From NCBI GenBank assembly GCA_031286025.1, contig JAITVB010000246.1, positions 1 to 5,101 of the forward strand: 5,101 bases of DNA. Direction: 5' to 3'. The translations under genes and the position numbers were made by a program. A model generated the notes under the pieces. That model had not been told where the DNA came from and did not search any database. It saw only the letters and a program-made list of their open reading frames with translations. The DNA comes from Rikenellaceae bacterium (GTDB taxonomy: Bacteria; Bacteroidota; Bacteroidia; Bacteroidales; Rikenellaceae). Shown here piece after piece: positions 1 through 5,101 of the stretch (within the stretch, counting starts at the first letter, position 1; every line of letters starts with the position of its first letter).

Positions 1-2513
1 GCCAAAAGACTGAAAACCAAAGCTATGATCGAATCGCGCTTGATGTCGCTCGCCACGCTCGGGCCGATCTTGTCGGCACTGATGATCCCGATCGGGTTGG
101 TGGCGGTCGTCGAGAATTCATCGAAAGTCAGCGGTTCGGCATTCAGCGAAGCCAACGCATCGTAAAGCATCTGGAAGATCTCGTCGGTCACATTCTCCCC
201 TGCGTCGTCATACTTATACTGGGTCACGATGCGTTTCTGTTCGCCGCTCACACCGTATTGCTTCACTTCGAAACTTTCATCGACGCCAAACACCCCGCTC
301 AGACGGTCGCGCACCTGGTTGTCGGTCACCGGTTGGTCGAAGCGGACCACAAAGGCGCGTCCCCCCGAGAAATCGACCCCGTAGTTCATTCCGCGGGTAG
401 CGAGCGAAACGAAGGTGATCACCATCAGGGCGATCGAAAGCATATAGGTATACTTGCGGATCTTGATGAAATCGAACTTCGTGTTGGACAGGAAGTTTTC
501 GGTGTATTTGTTCGAGAAACGGATTTTCTTACCGCTGCCGAGTATCGCCACGAAGATCAGGCGGGTGATGAAGATCGCCGAAAAGAGCGAGGTGATGATC
601 CCGATGATAAGCGTGGTGGCAAAGCCCTGTACCGGACCGGTACCGAAAATGAACAGCACGATCCCGGTAATCATCGTGGTCATGTTGCCGTCGATGATGG
701 CCGAATAGGCGTTGCTGAACCCGTCTTTCAGAGCGAGGCTCACCCCCTTGCCCGCTTTCAACTCTTCTTTGATACGCTCGTAGATGATCACATTCGCGTC
801 GACCGCCATCCCCATCGTGAGCACAATCCCCGCAATACCGGGCAGGGTCAGCACCGCCCCGAAAGAGACGAGCACCCCGAACAGGAAAAAGAGATTGGTG
901 ATCAGCGCAATGCTGGCCACCATACCGGCTTTGTTATAGAAGAGGATCATATAAAACAGTACGAGCAGGAAGGCCAACACGAACGACATCATCCCGGCGT
1001 CGATCGATTCCTGACCGAGCGACGGGCCGACGATGGCCTCTTGGATGATGCGGGCCGGAGCGGGCAACTTGCCCGATTTGAGCACGTTGGCCAAGTCGCG
1101 GGCTTCGTTGATCGTAAACTGGCCGGTGATCTGCGAGCGGCCGCCCGAGATTTCGGAGTTTACGCGCGGGGCGGAGTATACGTAACCGTCAAGGCAAATG
1201 GCAATCGACTTGCCGATGTTGTCGGCCGTCATGCGTGCCCAAACCCTTGATCCCTCGGCGTTCATCGCCATCGACACTTCGGCGGCGGCACCCTGTTGGG
1301 CATATTCCTCACGGGCGTCGACCACCACGCCGCCGTCGAGCGGAGCGCGGCCGTCGCGGGTGTTTTTTCGAATGGCGTAAAGGTCGAAATAGACACCGGC
1401 ATTATCAGTCGCTTTGACGCCCCACATGAATTGCACGTCGCGCGGAAGGAGGGCCTTCGCTTGCGGCAGGGCGAGGTAACGGTTCACGGTAGCCGTGTCG
1501 TAAGATTGGGCTTGGCCCACCACGGGCCCTTGGCCGATGCGGCCGCTCTGGTAGTCCACGATCGGGTGGAGCCTGGCGAAGAACGGCATATCGCGTTCGA
1601 GGTCGGCCGAAGACGTTTCAGCGGCGGCTTGAGCCGGATCCAACTGTGCAAGCAGGCTCGAATCGACCGTTGCGGCAGCCTCGGCAAGAGGTGCGACCGT
1701 TCCGGTCGAGTCGGCCGGGGCGACGGTGCCTGCGGCGCTCAGGTATTCCTTGATATATTGGTTCACCTGTTCGAACATCGGATAAATTTCCGCGTTGTCG
1801 TAAGTGGCCCAGAATTCGAGACTGGCTGTTCCCTGGAGGAGTTTGCGCACACGTTCCGGTTCTTTCACCCCGGGAAGTTCGACCAGGATGCGGCCCGAGT
1901 TTTCCAAACGTTGGATATTGGGTTGGGTTACCCCGAAGCGGTCGATACGGTTGCGCAATACGTTGAACGAGTTGGCAATGGCGCTTTCCGACTGTTGGCG
2001 CAACACGTTCGCCACCTGTTCGTTGGTGCTTTCGGGAGTCACCTGTTCGCGCAGTTCGGGCGTGTTGAAGATAAAGCTCAGCCGACCGCCCGGAACGATC
2101 TGTTCGTAAGCTTCGCGAAACAGGGTGATATAGTCGCGCGAACTGCTCTCCTGCGCCTTGCGGGCCTGAGCCAACGCCTGGTTGAAGGCCGGGTCGGGGT
2201 TGTGATTGGCCAAAGCCCTGACTACGTCTTCGACCGAAATTTCGAGCATAACGTTCATCCCGCCCCGCAGGTCGAGCCCCAGGTTGATCTCGCGTTCCTT
2301 ACACTCTTTGTAAGAGAACTTGACCAAGCCCAGGTTATAGACCGTTTCGGACTTGATCGAATCGAGGTAACTCGCCTCCCGGGCTTCGTCGCCCTGGGCG
2401 TAGGTGGCTGCCTTCTTCTCCACGGAGCGGGTTACTACCGTGAAAGAGAGTTGGTAAGCACAGGCAATGGCCAGTACTATGGCTAAAAGTCGTAGTGCGC
2501 CTTTGTTTTGCAT
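1..2513 (-). CDS. secDF: Protein translocase subunit SecDF (SecD-SecF fusion), partial, C-terminus beyond the left edge
   Basis: This is the inner-membrane SecDF component of the Sec machinery, which uses proton flow to drive late steps of protein export through SecYEG. The ATG lies at 2513-2511 and the frame stays open to the window edge, giving 837 residues. A first membrane helix covers about residues 7-27. The SecD signature GLDLRGG follows at 79-85, then the large periplasmic P1 region, then helices at about 508-526, 529-548, 551-571, 611-624 and 631-654. The conserved membrane motif VDANVIIYERIKEE is at 571-584, and D572 is the acidic residue expected in proton transport. SecF begins after a short cytoplasmic link: helix about 690-706, then GVDFSGG at 712-718 with D714. 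The window ends at the start of the second SecF helix. Fused SecDF is usual in Bacteroidota and about 1000 residues long, so roughly the last sixth is missing. An Ala/Thr/Ser/Asp-rich stretch at 259-306 interrupts P1. Identification is very secure. Confidence 0.96.
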   Translation of the reverse strand, partial: MQNKGALRLLAIVLAIACAYQLSFTVVTRSVEKKAATYAQGDEAREASYLDSIKSETVYNLGLVKFSYKECKEREINLGLDLRGGMNVMLEISVEDVVRALANHNPDPAFNQALAQARKAQESSSRDYITLFREAYEQIVPGGRLSFIFNTPELREQVTPESTNEQVANVLRQQSESAIANSFNVLRNRIDRFGVTQPNIQRLENSGRILVELPGVKEPERVRKLLQGTASLEFWATYDNAEIYPMFEQVNQYIKEYLSAAGTVAPADSTGTVAPLAEAAATVDSSLLAQLDPAQAAAETSSADLERDMPFFARLHPIVDYQSGRIGQGPVVGQAQSYDTATVNRYLALPQAKALLPRDVQFMWGVKATDNAGVYFDLYAIRKNTRDGRAPLDGGVVVDAREEYAQQGAAAEVSMAMNAEGSRVWARMTADNIGKSIAICLDGYVYSAPRVNSEISGGRSQITGQFTINEARDLANVLKSGKLPAPARIIQEAIVGPSLGQESIDAGMMSFVLAFLLVLFYMILFYNKAGMVASIALITNLFFLFGVLVSFGAVLTLPGIAGIVLTMGMAVDANVIIYERIKEELKAGKGVSLALKDGFSNAYSAIIDGNMTTMITGIVLFIFGTGPVQGFATTLIIGIITSLFSAIFITRLIFVAILGSGKKIRFSNKYTENFLSNTKFDFIKIRKYTYMLSIALMVITFVSLATRGMNYGVDFSGGRAFVVRFDQPVTDNQVRDRLSGVFGVDESFEVKQYGVSGEQKRIVTQYKYDDAGENVTDEIFQMLYDALASLNAEPLTFDEFSTTATNPIGIISADKIGPSVASDIKRDSIIALVFSLL

Positions 2514-2563
2514 TTGTTTCCGAATTATTTAAGTTTTTATGATTCCAAAGGTCAAATAGTTTG

Positions 2564-2594
2564 CAAAACTACATATTTTTTTGCGAAAAACAAT
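2564..2594 (-). promoter_or_regulatory. Bacteroidota-type promoter for secDF
   Basis: Reading leftward, TAGTTTTG (2571-2564) is a full match to the Bacteroidota -7 consensus TAnnTTTG. A TTG at 2593-2591 lies 19 bases upstream, as expected for the -33 element. Transcription would start near 2557 and give a leader of roughly 44 bases before the secDF ATG at 2513. The -33 element is embedded in ATTGTTTTTC (2594-2585 on this strand), which recurs exactly at the -33 of the opposite promoter. The match is by eye; no start site has been mapped. Confidence 0.65.
2585..2594 (-). repeat. Inverted copy of the operator-like motif at the secDF -33
   Basis: Read on the minus strand this is ATTGTTTTTC, identical over ten bases to the copy at 2853-2862 on the plus strand. 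Each copy supplies the TTG of a -33 element, 19 bases (secDF) and 18 bases (DUF2975 gene) from its TAnnTTTG box. It may be a shared regulator site or simply a shared promoter upstream context. Confidence 0.4.
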
Positions 2595-2606
2595 CACCTG
2601 CCTCAA

Positions 2607-2673
2607 AATTACAGGGTACGGGCCCCGGGTATCCCTGCATCGGGGAATTTAAATCCATTTCCCGTCTGTAATT
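2607..2673. repeat. 67-base nested inverted repeat (possible structured RNA or REP-like palindrome)
   Basis: AATTACAG (2607-2614) is the exact reverse complement of CTGTAATT (2666-2673). Just inside, ACGGG (2618-2622) pairs with CCCGT (2661-2665), leaving a three-base bulge GGT at 2615-2617. Together these make a 13-pair stem. Within the enclosed 38 bases, CCCCG (2623-2627) pairs with CGGGG (2641-2645). An alternative pairing is CGGGGAA (2641-2647) with TTTCCCG (2658-2664), with one G-T wobble. The element lies between the two promoters, so neither predicted transcript should contain it. No T-run follows directly on either side, so a standard intrinsic terminator is unlikely. Confidence 0.6.
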
Positions 2674-2777
2674 CGCCCTTGGGGTCAACAGTGGGCTTCA
2701 CTATCTTTAATAGCGTATTTCAGCTTTCAGCCCTTTCCTCGAAACGCCTGATTTTTTGCATTTTTTTGTCGGAGAAC

Positions 2778-2862
2778 TATCGTTTTTCGAGGGTCAAAAG
2801 AACGATCTTCCCTCGTTATACACAAAAAAATATCGTTTTTCGATAAAAAAAAATTGTTTTTC
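2778..2862 (+). repeat. Three operator-like direct repeats at about whole-helix-turn spacing
   Basis: TATCGTTTTTCGA occurs exactly at 2778-2790 and again at 2831-2843. A related third copy, ATTGTTTTTC at 2853-2862, overlaps the -33 element of the rightward promoter. The central G falls at 2782, 2835 and 2856, so the steps are 53 and 21 bases, close to five and two DNA turns. The second copy extends to a small palindrome, TATCG-TTTTT-CGATA, at 2831-2845. Repeats on one face of the helix just upstream of a promoter suggest a protein-binding site. The HTH protein encoded at 3606-3863 is the obvious candidate, but that link is inference, and T-rich DNA makes chance matches easier. Confidence 0.45.
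2788..2815. repeat. Small inverted repeat, CGAGGG / CCCTCG
   Basis: CGAGGG (2788-2793) is the exact reverse complement of CCCTCG (2810-2815), with a 16-base loop. A competing pairing, AACGA (2801-2805) with TCGTT (2813-2817), overlaps the right arm. It lies upstream of the rightward promoter and adjoins the first operator-like repeat. It could be part of a binding site, but six-base arms at this distance may be chance. Confidence 0.3.
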
Positions 2863-2882
2863 AGAAAAAACCTGTATATTTG
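2854..2882 (+). promoter_or_regulatory. Bacteroidota-type promoter for the DUF2975-HTH(-M16) genes
   Basis: TATATTTG at 2875-2882 matches TAnnTTTG fully, and TTG at 2854-2856 lies 18 bases upstream as a -33 element. Transcription would begin near 2889, about 24 bases before the ATG at 2913. This argues against the in-frame TTG at 2880, which sits inside the -7 box. It is the only good rightward promoter I see before the M16 gene, so it may serve all three plus-strand genes. Confidence 0.65.
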
Positions 2883-2899
2883 CTGCCGGTAAAACCATC

Positions 2900-2906
2900 G
2901 GAGAAG
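2900..2906 (+). promoter_or_regulatory. Ribosome binding site of the DUF2975 gene
   Basis: GGAGAAG ends six bases before the ATG at 2913. It is a better Shine-Dalgarno match than those of the neighbouring genes, and it fixes the start at 2913 rather than at the upstream TTG at 2880. Confidence 0.6.
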
Positions 2907-2912
2907 AAACCT

Positions 2913-3593
2913 ATGAAGTCACAGTCGAAGATTTTAAAACGGATCGATGCCCTGTACATCATCTTTTTCCTGATCGTTTCGGTCAGTTTGGTGGTGGGCC
3001 TCACCGGAATCGATTTCCGCGCCGGGTTCAACGAAGGATTTGAACACGGCATGCCCGGAAAACAGATGCTTTCCCCCTTTGTCGAGCTGAAAAACGATAT
3101 CAGTGTGACCGGTTACAACATTCCGGTCTATACCAACGCCGACGGCTCGGTGGTGGGAATGGCCCGCACCAACACCATCGACCTGAGGCTCGAAGGGCCG
3201 GGAACGGCTCGTCTCAGTCCTGTCGCGTCCACGTGGGGAATGATGATAATGACCCTCGCGATGTTGCTCTATCTGGGGGTCTTCGTGGTGATGCTCGTCA
3301 TCCTGGTCGAGTTACGCAAAAGCGCCCGAACGAATAATGTCTTCTCGCGCAATGCGATTACCCTAACCCGCATGATCGGTGCGATGTTGATCACCGCCTC
3401 GATCCTGGGGGATACAGGCAACTATATCCGCAACAACTACGCGGCACGTTTCTTCGAAGGGAGCGATTTTGTGATCGCAAACGGATTCCCGATCACCTTC
3501 AAGGAGATCATCATGGGCGTGGTGGTACTCTTCATCGCCGAGATCTTCGCCATCGGCTACGACCTGACCGAAGAACAAAAGTTAACCATCTGA
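2913..3593 (+). CDS. DUF2975 domain-containing membrane protein (YoaS-like)
   Basis: This is a 226-residue inner-membrane protein of unknown biochemical role. Hydrophobic segments lie at about residues 14-32, 109-132, 152-167 and 198-215, so four helices are likely, with a 75-residue loop (33-108) between the first two. Two features recall DUF2975 proteins: NNVFSRNAITLTRMIG (141-156), a polar, basic stretch leading into helix 3, and a C-terminus running from an IAEIFAIG segment to DLTEEQKLTI (217-226). The loop is unusually long, polar and full of Gly, Asn and Asp (for example around 58-100) and may form a small extracytoplasmic domain. I assign the family from these features without a database search. 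Its stop is 12 bases before an HTH regulator gene, the usual partner of this family, as in the Bacillus yoaS-yozG pair. The two products may act together, perhaps with the membrane protein sensing a signal or controlling the regulator, but no mechanism is shown here. Confidence 0.8.
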   Translation: MKSQSKILKRIDALYIIFFLIVSVSLVVGLTGIDFRAGFNEGFEHGMPGKQMLSPFVELKNDISVTGYNIPVYTNADGSVVGMARTNTIDLRLEGPGTARLSPVASTWGMMIMTLAMLLYLGVFVVMLVILVELRKSARTNNVFSRNAITLTRMIGAMLITASILGDTGNYIRNNYAARFFEGSDFVIANGFPITFKEIIMGVVVLFIAEIFAIGYDLTEEQKLTI

Positions 3594-3605
3594 CCCTGAG
3601 CCGTT

Positions 3606-3863
3606 ATGTCAATTATCGTAAACATAGACGTGATGATGGCTCGGCGCAAGATGTCGCTCACCGAACTGGCCGAAAAGGTCGACATCACCCAGGCCAACCT
3701 CTCGATCCTCAAAACGGGCAAGGCCAAGGCGGTCCGTTTCTCTACCCTCGAAGCGATCTGCCGCACGCTCGACTGCCAACCGGGTGACGTCATCGAATAC
3801 CGGCCCGACGAAGAAGCGTTGGAACCCGAAACGAAAAAACGACACACACAAACCATACCCTAA
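3606..3863 (+). CDS. Small Cro/C1-type (XRE) helix-turn-helix regulator, YozG-like
   Basis: This 85-residue protein is essentially a single DNA-binding domain. A beta-like N-terminus with MSIIVNIDVMMARRKM (1-16) leads into the HTH: LTELAEKV (18-25) is the first helix of the motif and ITQANLSILKTG (27-38) the recognition helix. RFSTLEAICRTLDCQPGDVIEY (44-65) follows, in two further helices. The LEAIC..LDCQPGD segment is characteristic of this short regulator family. A charged tail, about residues 67-85, is probably disordered. There is no sensor or oligomerisation domain, so any signal likely comes through a partner, and the DUF2975 protein encoded 12 bases upstream is the natural candidate. 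No clear Shine-Dalgarno precedes the ATG, which is common in Bacteroidota. The T-run-centred repeats upstream of the operon are possible targets, though that is inference. A chromosomal antitoxin is less likely, as the neighbour is not toxin-like. Confidence 0.9.
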   Translation: MSIIVNIDVMMARRKMSLTELAEKVDITQANLSILKTGKAKAVRFSTLEAICRTLDCQPGDVIEYRPDEEALEPETKKRHTQTIP

Positions 3864-3876
3864 TACTTTAACCTTT

Positions 3877-5101
3877 ATGAAAAAATTCTATGCCTTGGTG
3901 GTGATGCTCGTTGCTTCGGCAACGGCGCTGTTCGCCCAAGGGCCCAACATGCAGGCCCCCATCCCCGCCGACCCGAGCGTGAGGATCGGCAAACTCGACA
4001 ACGGGCTCACCTACTACATCAAACACAACGCCAAGCCTGAAAAACAGGGCGAGTTCTACATCCTCCATAACGTGGGTGCGATCCAGGAAGAGGACTCGCA
4101 GATCGGTCTGGCCCACTTCCTCGAACACATGGCCTTCAACGGGACGAAAAATTTTCCCGATAACGGTCTGAGGGATTACTTGGAAACAATCGGGGTGAAA
4201 TTCGGTTACAACCTCAACGCCGGCACCGGCCCGGACCAGACGATCTACAACATTTCGAGCGTGCCTCTGTTGCGCGAGGGGATCATCGACTCATGTCTGT
4301 TGATCCTGCACGACTGGTCGTATTTCGTCTCGCTCCTGCCCGAAGAGATCGACAAGGAGCGCGGGGTGATCGTCGAAGAGTTGCGCACGTACAACACCGC
4401 CGGTTTCCGGATGCAGGAAAAGAACGCGCCGACCGTCTTCAACGGGTCGAAATACGCCTACCGCAACATCATCGGCAGCGAACAGCAGTTGCGCTCTTTC
4501 TCACATCAGGAACTCCGCGACTTTTATCATCGCTGGTACCGCACCGACCTGCAGGCGATCGTGGTGGTGGGCGACTTCGATGTGGACCAGATGGAAGCCA
4601 GAATTAAAAAAGTGATGGCCGATATTCCGGCCGTCGAAAACCCCGCGCCGAAGGTACTCGTGCCGATCCCCGGCAACACCGAGCCGTTGGTAAGCGTGGC
4701 GACCGACCCCGAAGCGCCCCAGAACCGCGTGACCATTTACTATAAGAGCGATCCGTTGCCTCCTGCGTTCAACAGCCTTGTAGTGGGTGAAAAGATCGCT
4801 ATCGCCAAGATACTCGTTTCACGGATGGCCGGTTACCGCCTCGAAGAAATTTCGCAGAAACCCGACGCGCCGTTTGTAGCCGCCGCCGCTTTCGATACCG
4901 ACCTGACCGCCACATGCGACGTGTTTGCCGCCATCGCCATCGCCCGCGACAACGAAACCGGACGCGCTTTCAAATCGATCTACGAAGAGATGGAGCGCAT
5001 CTATCGCTTCGGCTTCACCGACGGCGAACTGGAACGCGTGAAGACCGAACTGCTCCGCGAATGCGAACAGGCCTATGACAACCGCAACGATCGCCGCAGC
5101 G
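3877..5101 (+). CDS. Secreted M16 family zinc metallopeptidase (PqqL/pitrilysin-like), partial, C-terminus beyond the right edge
   Basis: A predicted periplasmic or envelope peptidase that would cut peptides or small proteins inside a closed chamber. The ATG at 3877 starts a signal peptide, MKKFYALVVMLVASATALFA, with likely cleavage after A20. The mature part opens with a KLDNGLTYYIKHN segment (39-51), the usual start of M16 domains. The inverted zinc motif HFLEH is at 80-84: H80 and H84 bind zinc and E83 is the catalytic base. The EIDKERGVIVEELRT segment (157-171) supplies the distal ligand, probably E168. YRTDLQAIVVVGDFD (221-235) closes the first M16 subdomain, and a second begins near 260. 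All catalytic residues are intact. The 408 residues seen are a little under half of the roughly 930-960 expected for Bacteroidota two-half M16 proteins, so the inactive second half lies outside. It starts 13 bases after the HTH gene with no clear promoter of its own, so read-through is likely. The exact substrate cannot be told from sequence. Confidence 0.93.
   Translation, partial: MKKFYALVVMLVASATALFAQGPNMQAPIPADPSVRIGKLDNGLTYYIKHNAKPEKQGEFYILHNVGAIQEEDSQIGLAHFLEHMAFNGTKNFPDNGLRDYLETIGVKFGYNLNAGTGPDQTIYNISSVPLLREGIIDSCLLILHDWSYFVSLLPEEIDKERGVIVEELRTYNTAGFRMQEKNAPTVFNGSKYAYRNIIGSEQQLRSFSHQELRDFYHRWYRTDLQAIVVVGDFDVDQMEARIKKVMADIPAVENPAPKVLVPIPGNTEPLVSVATDPEAPQNRVTIYYKSDPLPPAFNSLVVGEKIAIAKILVSRMAGYRLEEISQKPDAPFVAAAAFDTDLTATCDVFAAIAIARDNETGRAFKSIYEEMERIYRFGFTDGELERVKTELLRECEQAYDNRNDRRS

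Larger units (their letters stand above)
2514..2912. other. Divergent intergenic region between secDF and the DUF2975 gene
   Basis: This 399-base gap separates two outward-facing genes. It holds two promoters, a 67-base nested inverted repeat at 2607-2673, operator-like repeats at 2585-2594 and 2778-2862, and a smaller inverted repeat at 2788-2815. It is rich in A and T runs, except for a GC-rich island around 2614-2700. A 112-codon plus-strand frame across most of it (2508-2846) does not look like protein: it starts inside the secDF start region, is rich in Phe, Ser and Asn from the T-rich DNA, and matches no family I recognise. I find no convincing gene here. Confidence 0.75.

Noticed and set aside
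258..1250. Long 330-codon open frame on the plus strand, with other long plus-strand frames at 1296-2486
   Set aside because: These lie opposite secDF. Their translations are rich in His, Arg, Asp and Gly and lack family features, as expected for the antisense of GC-rich coding DNA. The minus strand gives unbroken SecDF.
2679..2709. Second rightward promoter, TTG at 2679 and TATCTTTA at 2702
   Set aside because: The -7 box lacks the final G of TAnnTTTG and the spacing is 20. The perfect box at 2875-2882 is much closer to the gene, so this is kept only as a weak possibility.
2718..2731. Tandem TTTCAGC TTTCAGC
   Set aside because: Two copies of a seven-base unit with no further copies or link to a feature; likely chance.
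2508..2846. 112-codon plus-strand open frame in the intergenic region
   Set aside because: Its composition follows the T-rich DNA, it overlaps the secDF start and promoter, and it has no ribosome binding site or recognisable domain.
2880..2912. Upstream TTG start for the DUF2975 protein, adding 11 residues
   Set aside because: The TTG is within the -7 promoter box and would not be in the transcript. The ATG at 2913 has a good Shine-Dalgarno six bases upstream.
3831..3842. Further copy of the T-run motif (reverse complement TCGTTTTTTCGT) just before the M16 gene
   Set aside because: It has six Ts rather than five and lies in lysine and arginine codons of the HTH gene tail, so coding explains it. 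I do not count it as an operator.
3609..4128. Minus-strand frames opposite the HTH and M16 genes
   Set aside because: They are antisense shadows: the plus-strand products have clear HTH and HxxEH motifs and the minus frames have none.

Overview
The window looks like a chromosomal segment of a Bacteroidota species, most likely order Bacteroidales. Three things support this: SecD and SecF are fused in one polypeptide that starts MQNKGALRLLAIVLA, both promoters in the intergenic region fit the Bacteroidota TTG / TAnnTTTG pattern, and Shine-Dalgarno signals are mostly weak. The coding DNA is fairly GC-rich, with many C- or G-ending codons, while the intergenic region is AT-rich. Alistipes or a relative would fit, but that genus guess is inference.

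Layout. Positions 1-2513 on the minus strand hold the N-terminal 837 residues of the SecDF preprotein translocase subunit, which continues past the left edge. Positions 2514-2912 are a 399-base divergent intergenic region. It contains a secDF promoter firing left, a second promoter firing right, a 67-base nested inverted repeat between them, and several copies of an ATCGTTTTTCGA-like motif. The plus strand then carries three tightly packed genes: a four-helix DUF2975 membrane protein (2913-3593), a small Cro/C1-type HTH regulator (3606-3863) and the N-terminal 408 residues of a secreted M16 zinc metallopeptidase (3877 to the right edge). The gaps between them are 12 and 13 bases, with no visible terminator, so they are probably co-transcribed.

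How the genes may work together. SecDF uses the proton-motive force to help pull secreted proteins out of the SecYEG channel, and the M16 peptidase has a signal peptide and would be one of its clients. The DUF2975 and HTH genes form the two-gene pairing known from yoaS-yozG-type loci. The pair has no firmly established function that I know of. It may be a membrane sensor or partner coupled to a transcription factor. The most interesting non-coding signal is a set of related motifs that sit at the -33 position of both divergent promoters, with the right-hand copies spaced at about whole helical turns. They are plausible operators, possibly for the adjacent HTH protein. Nothing in the window resembles tRNA, rRNA, CRISPR or a mobile-element gene.
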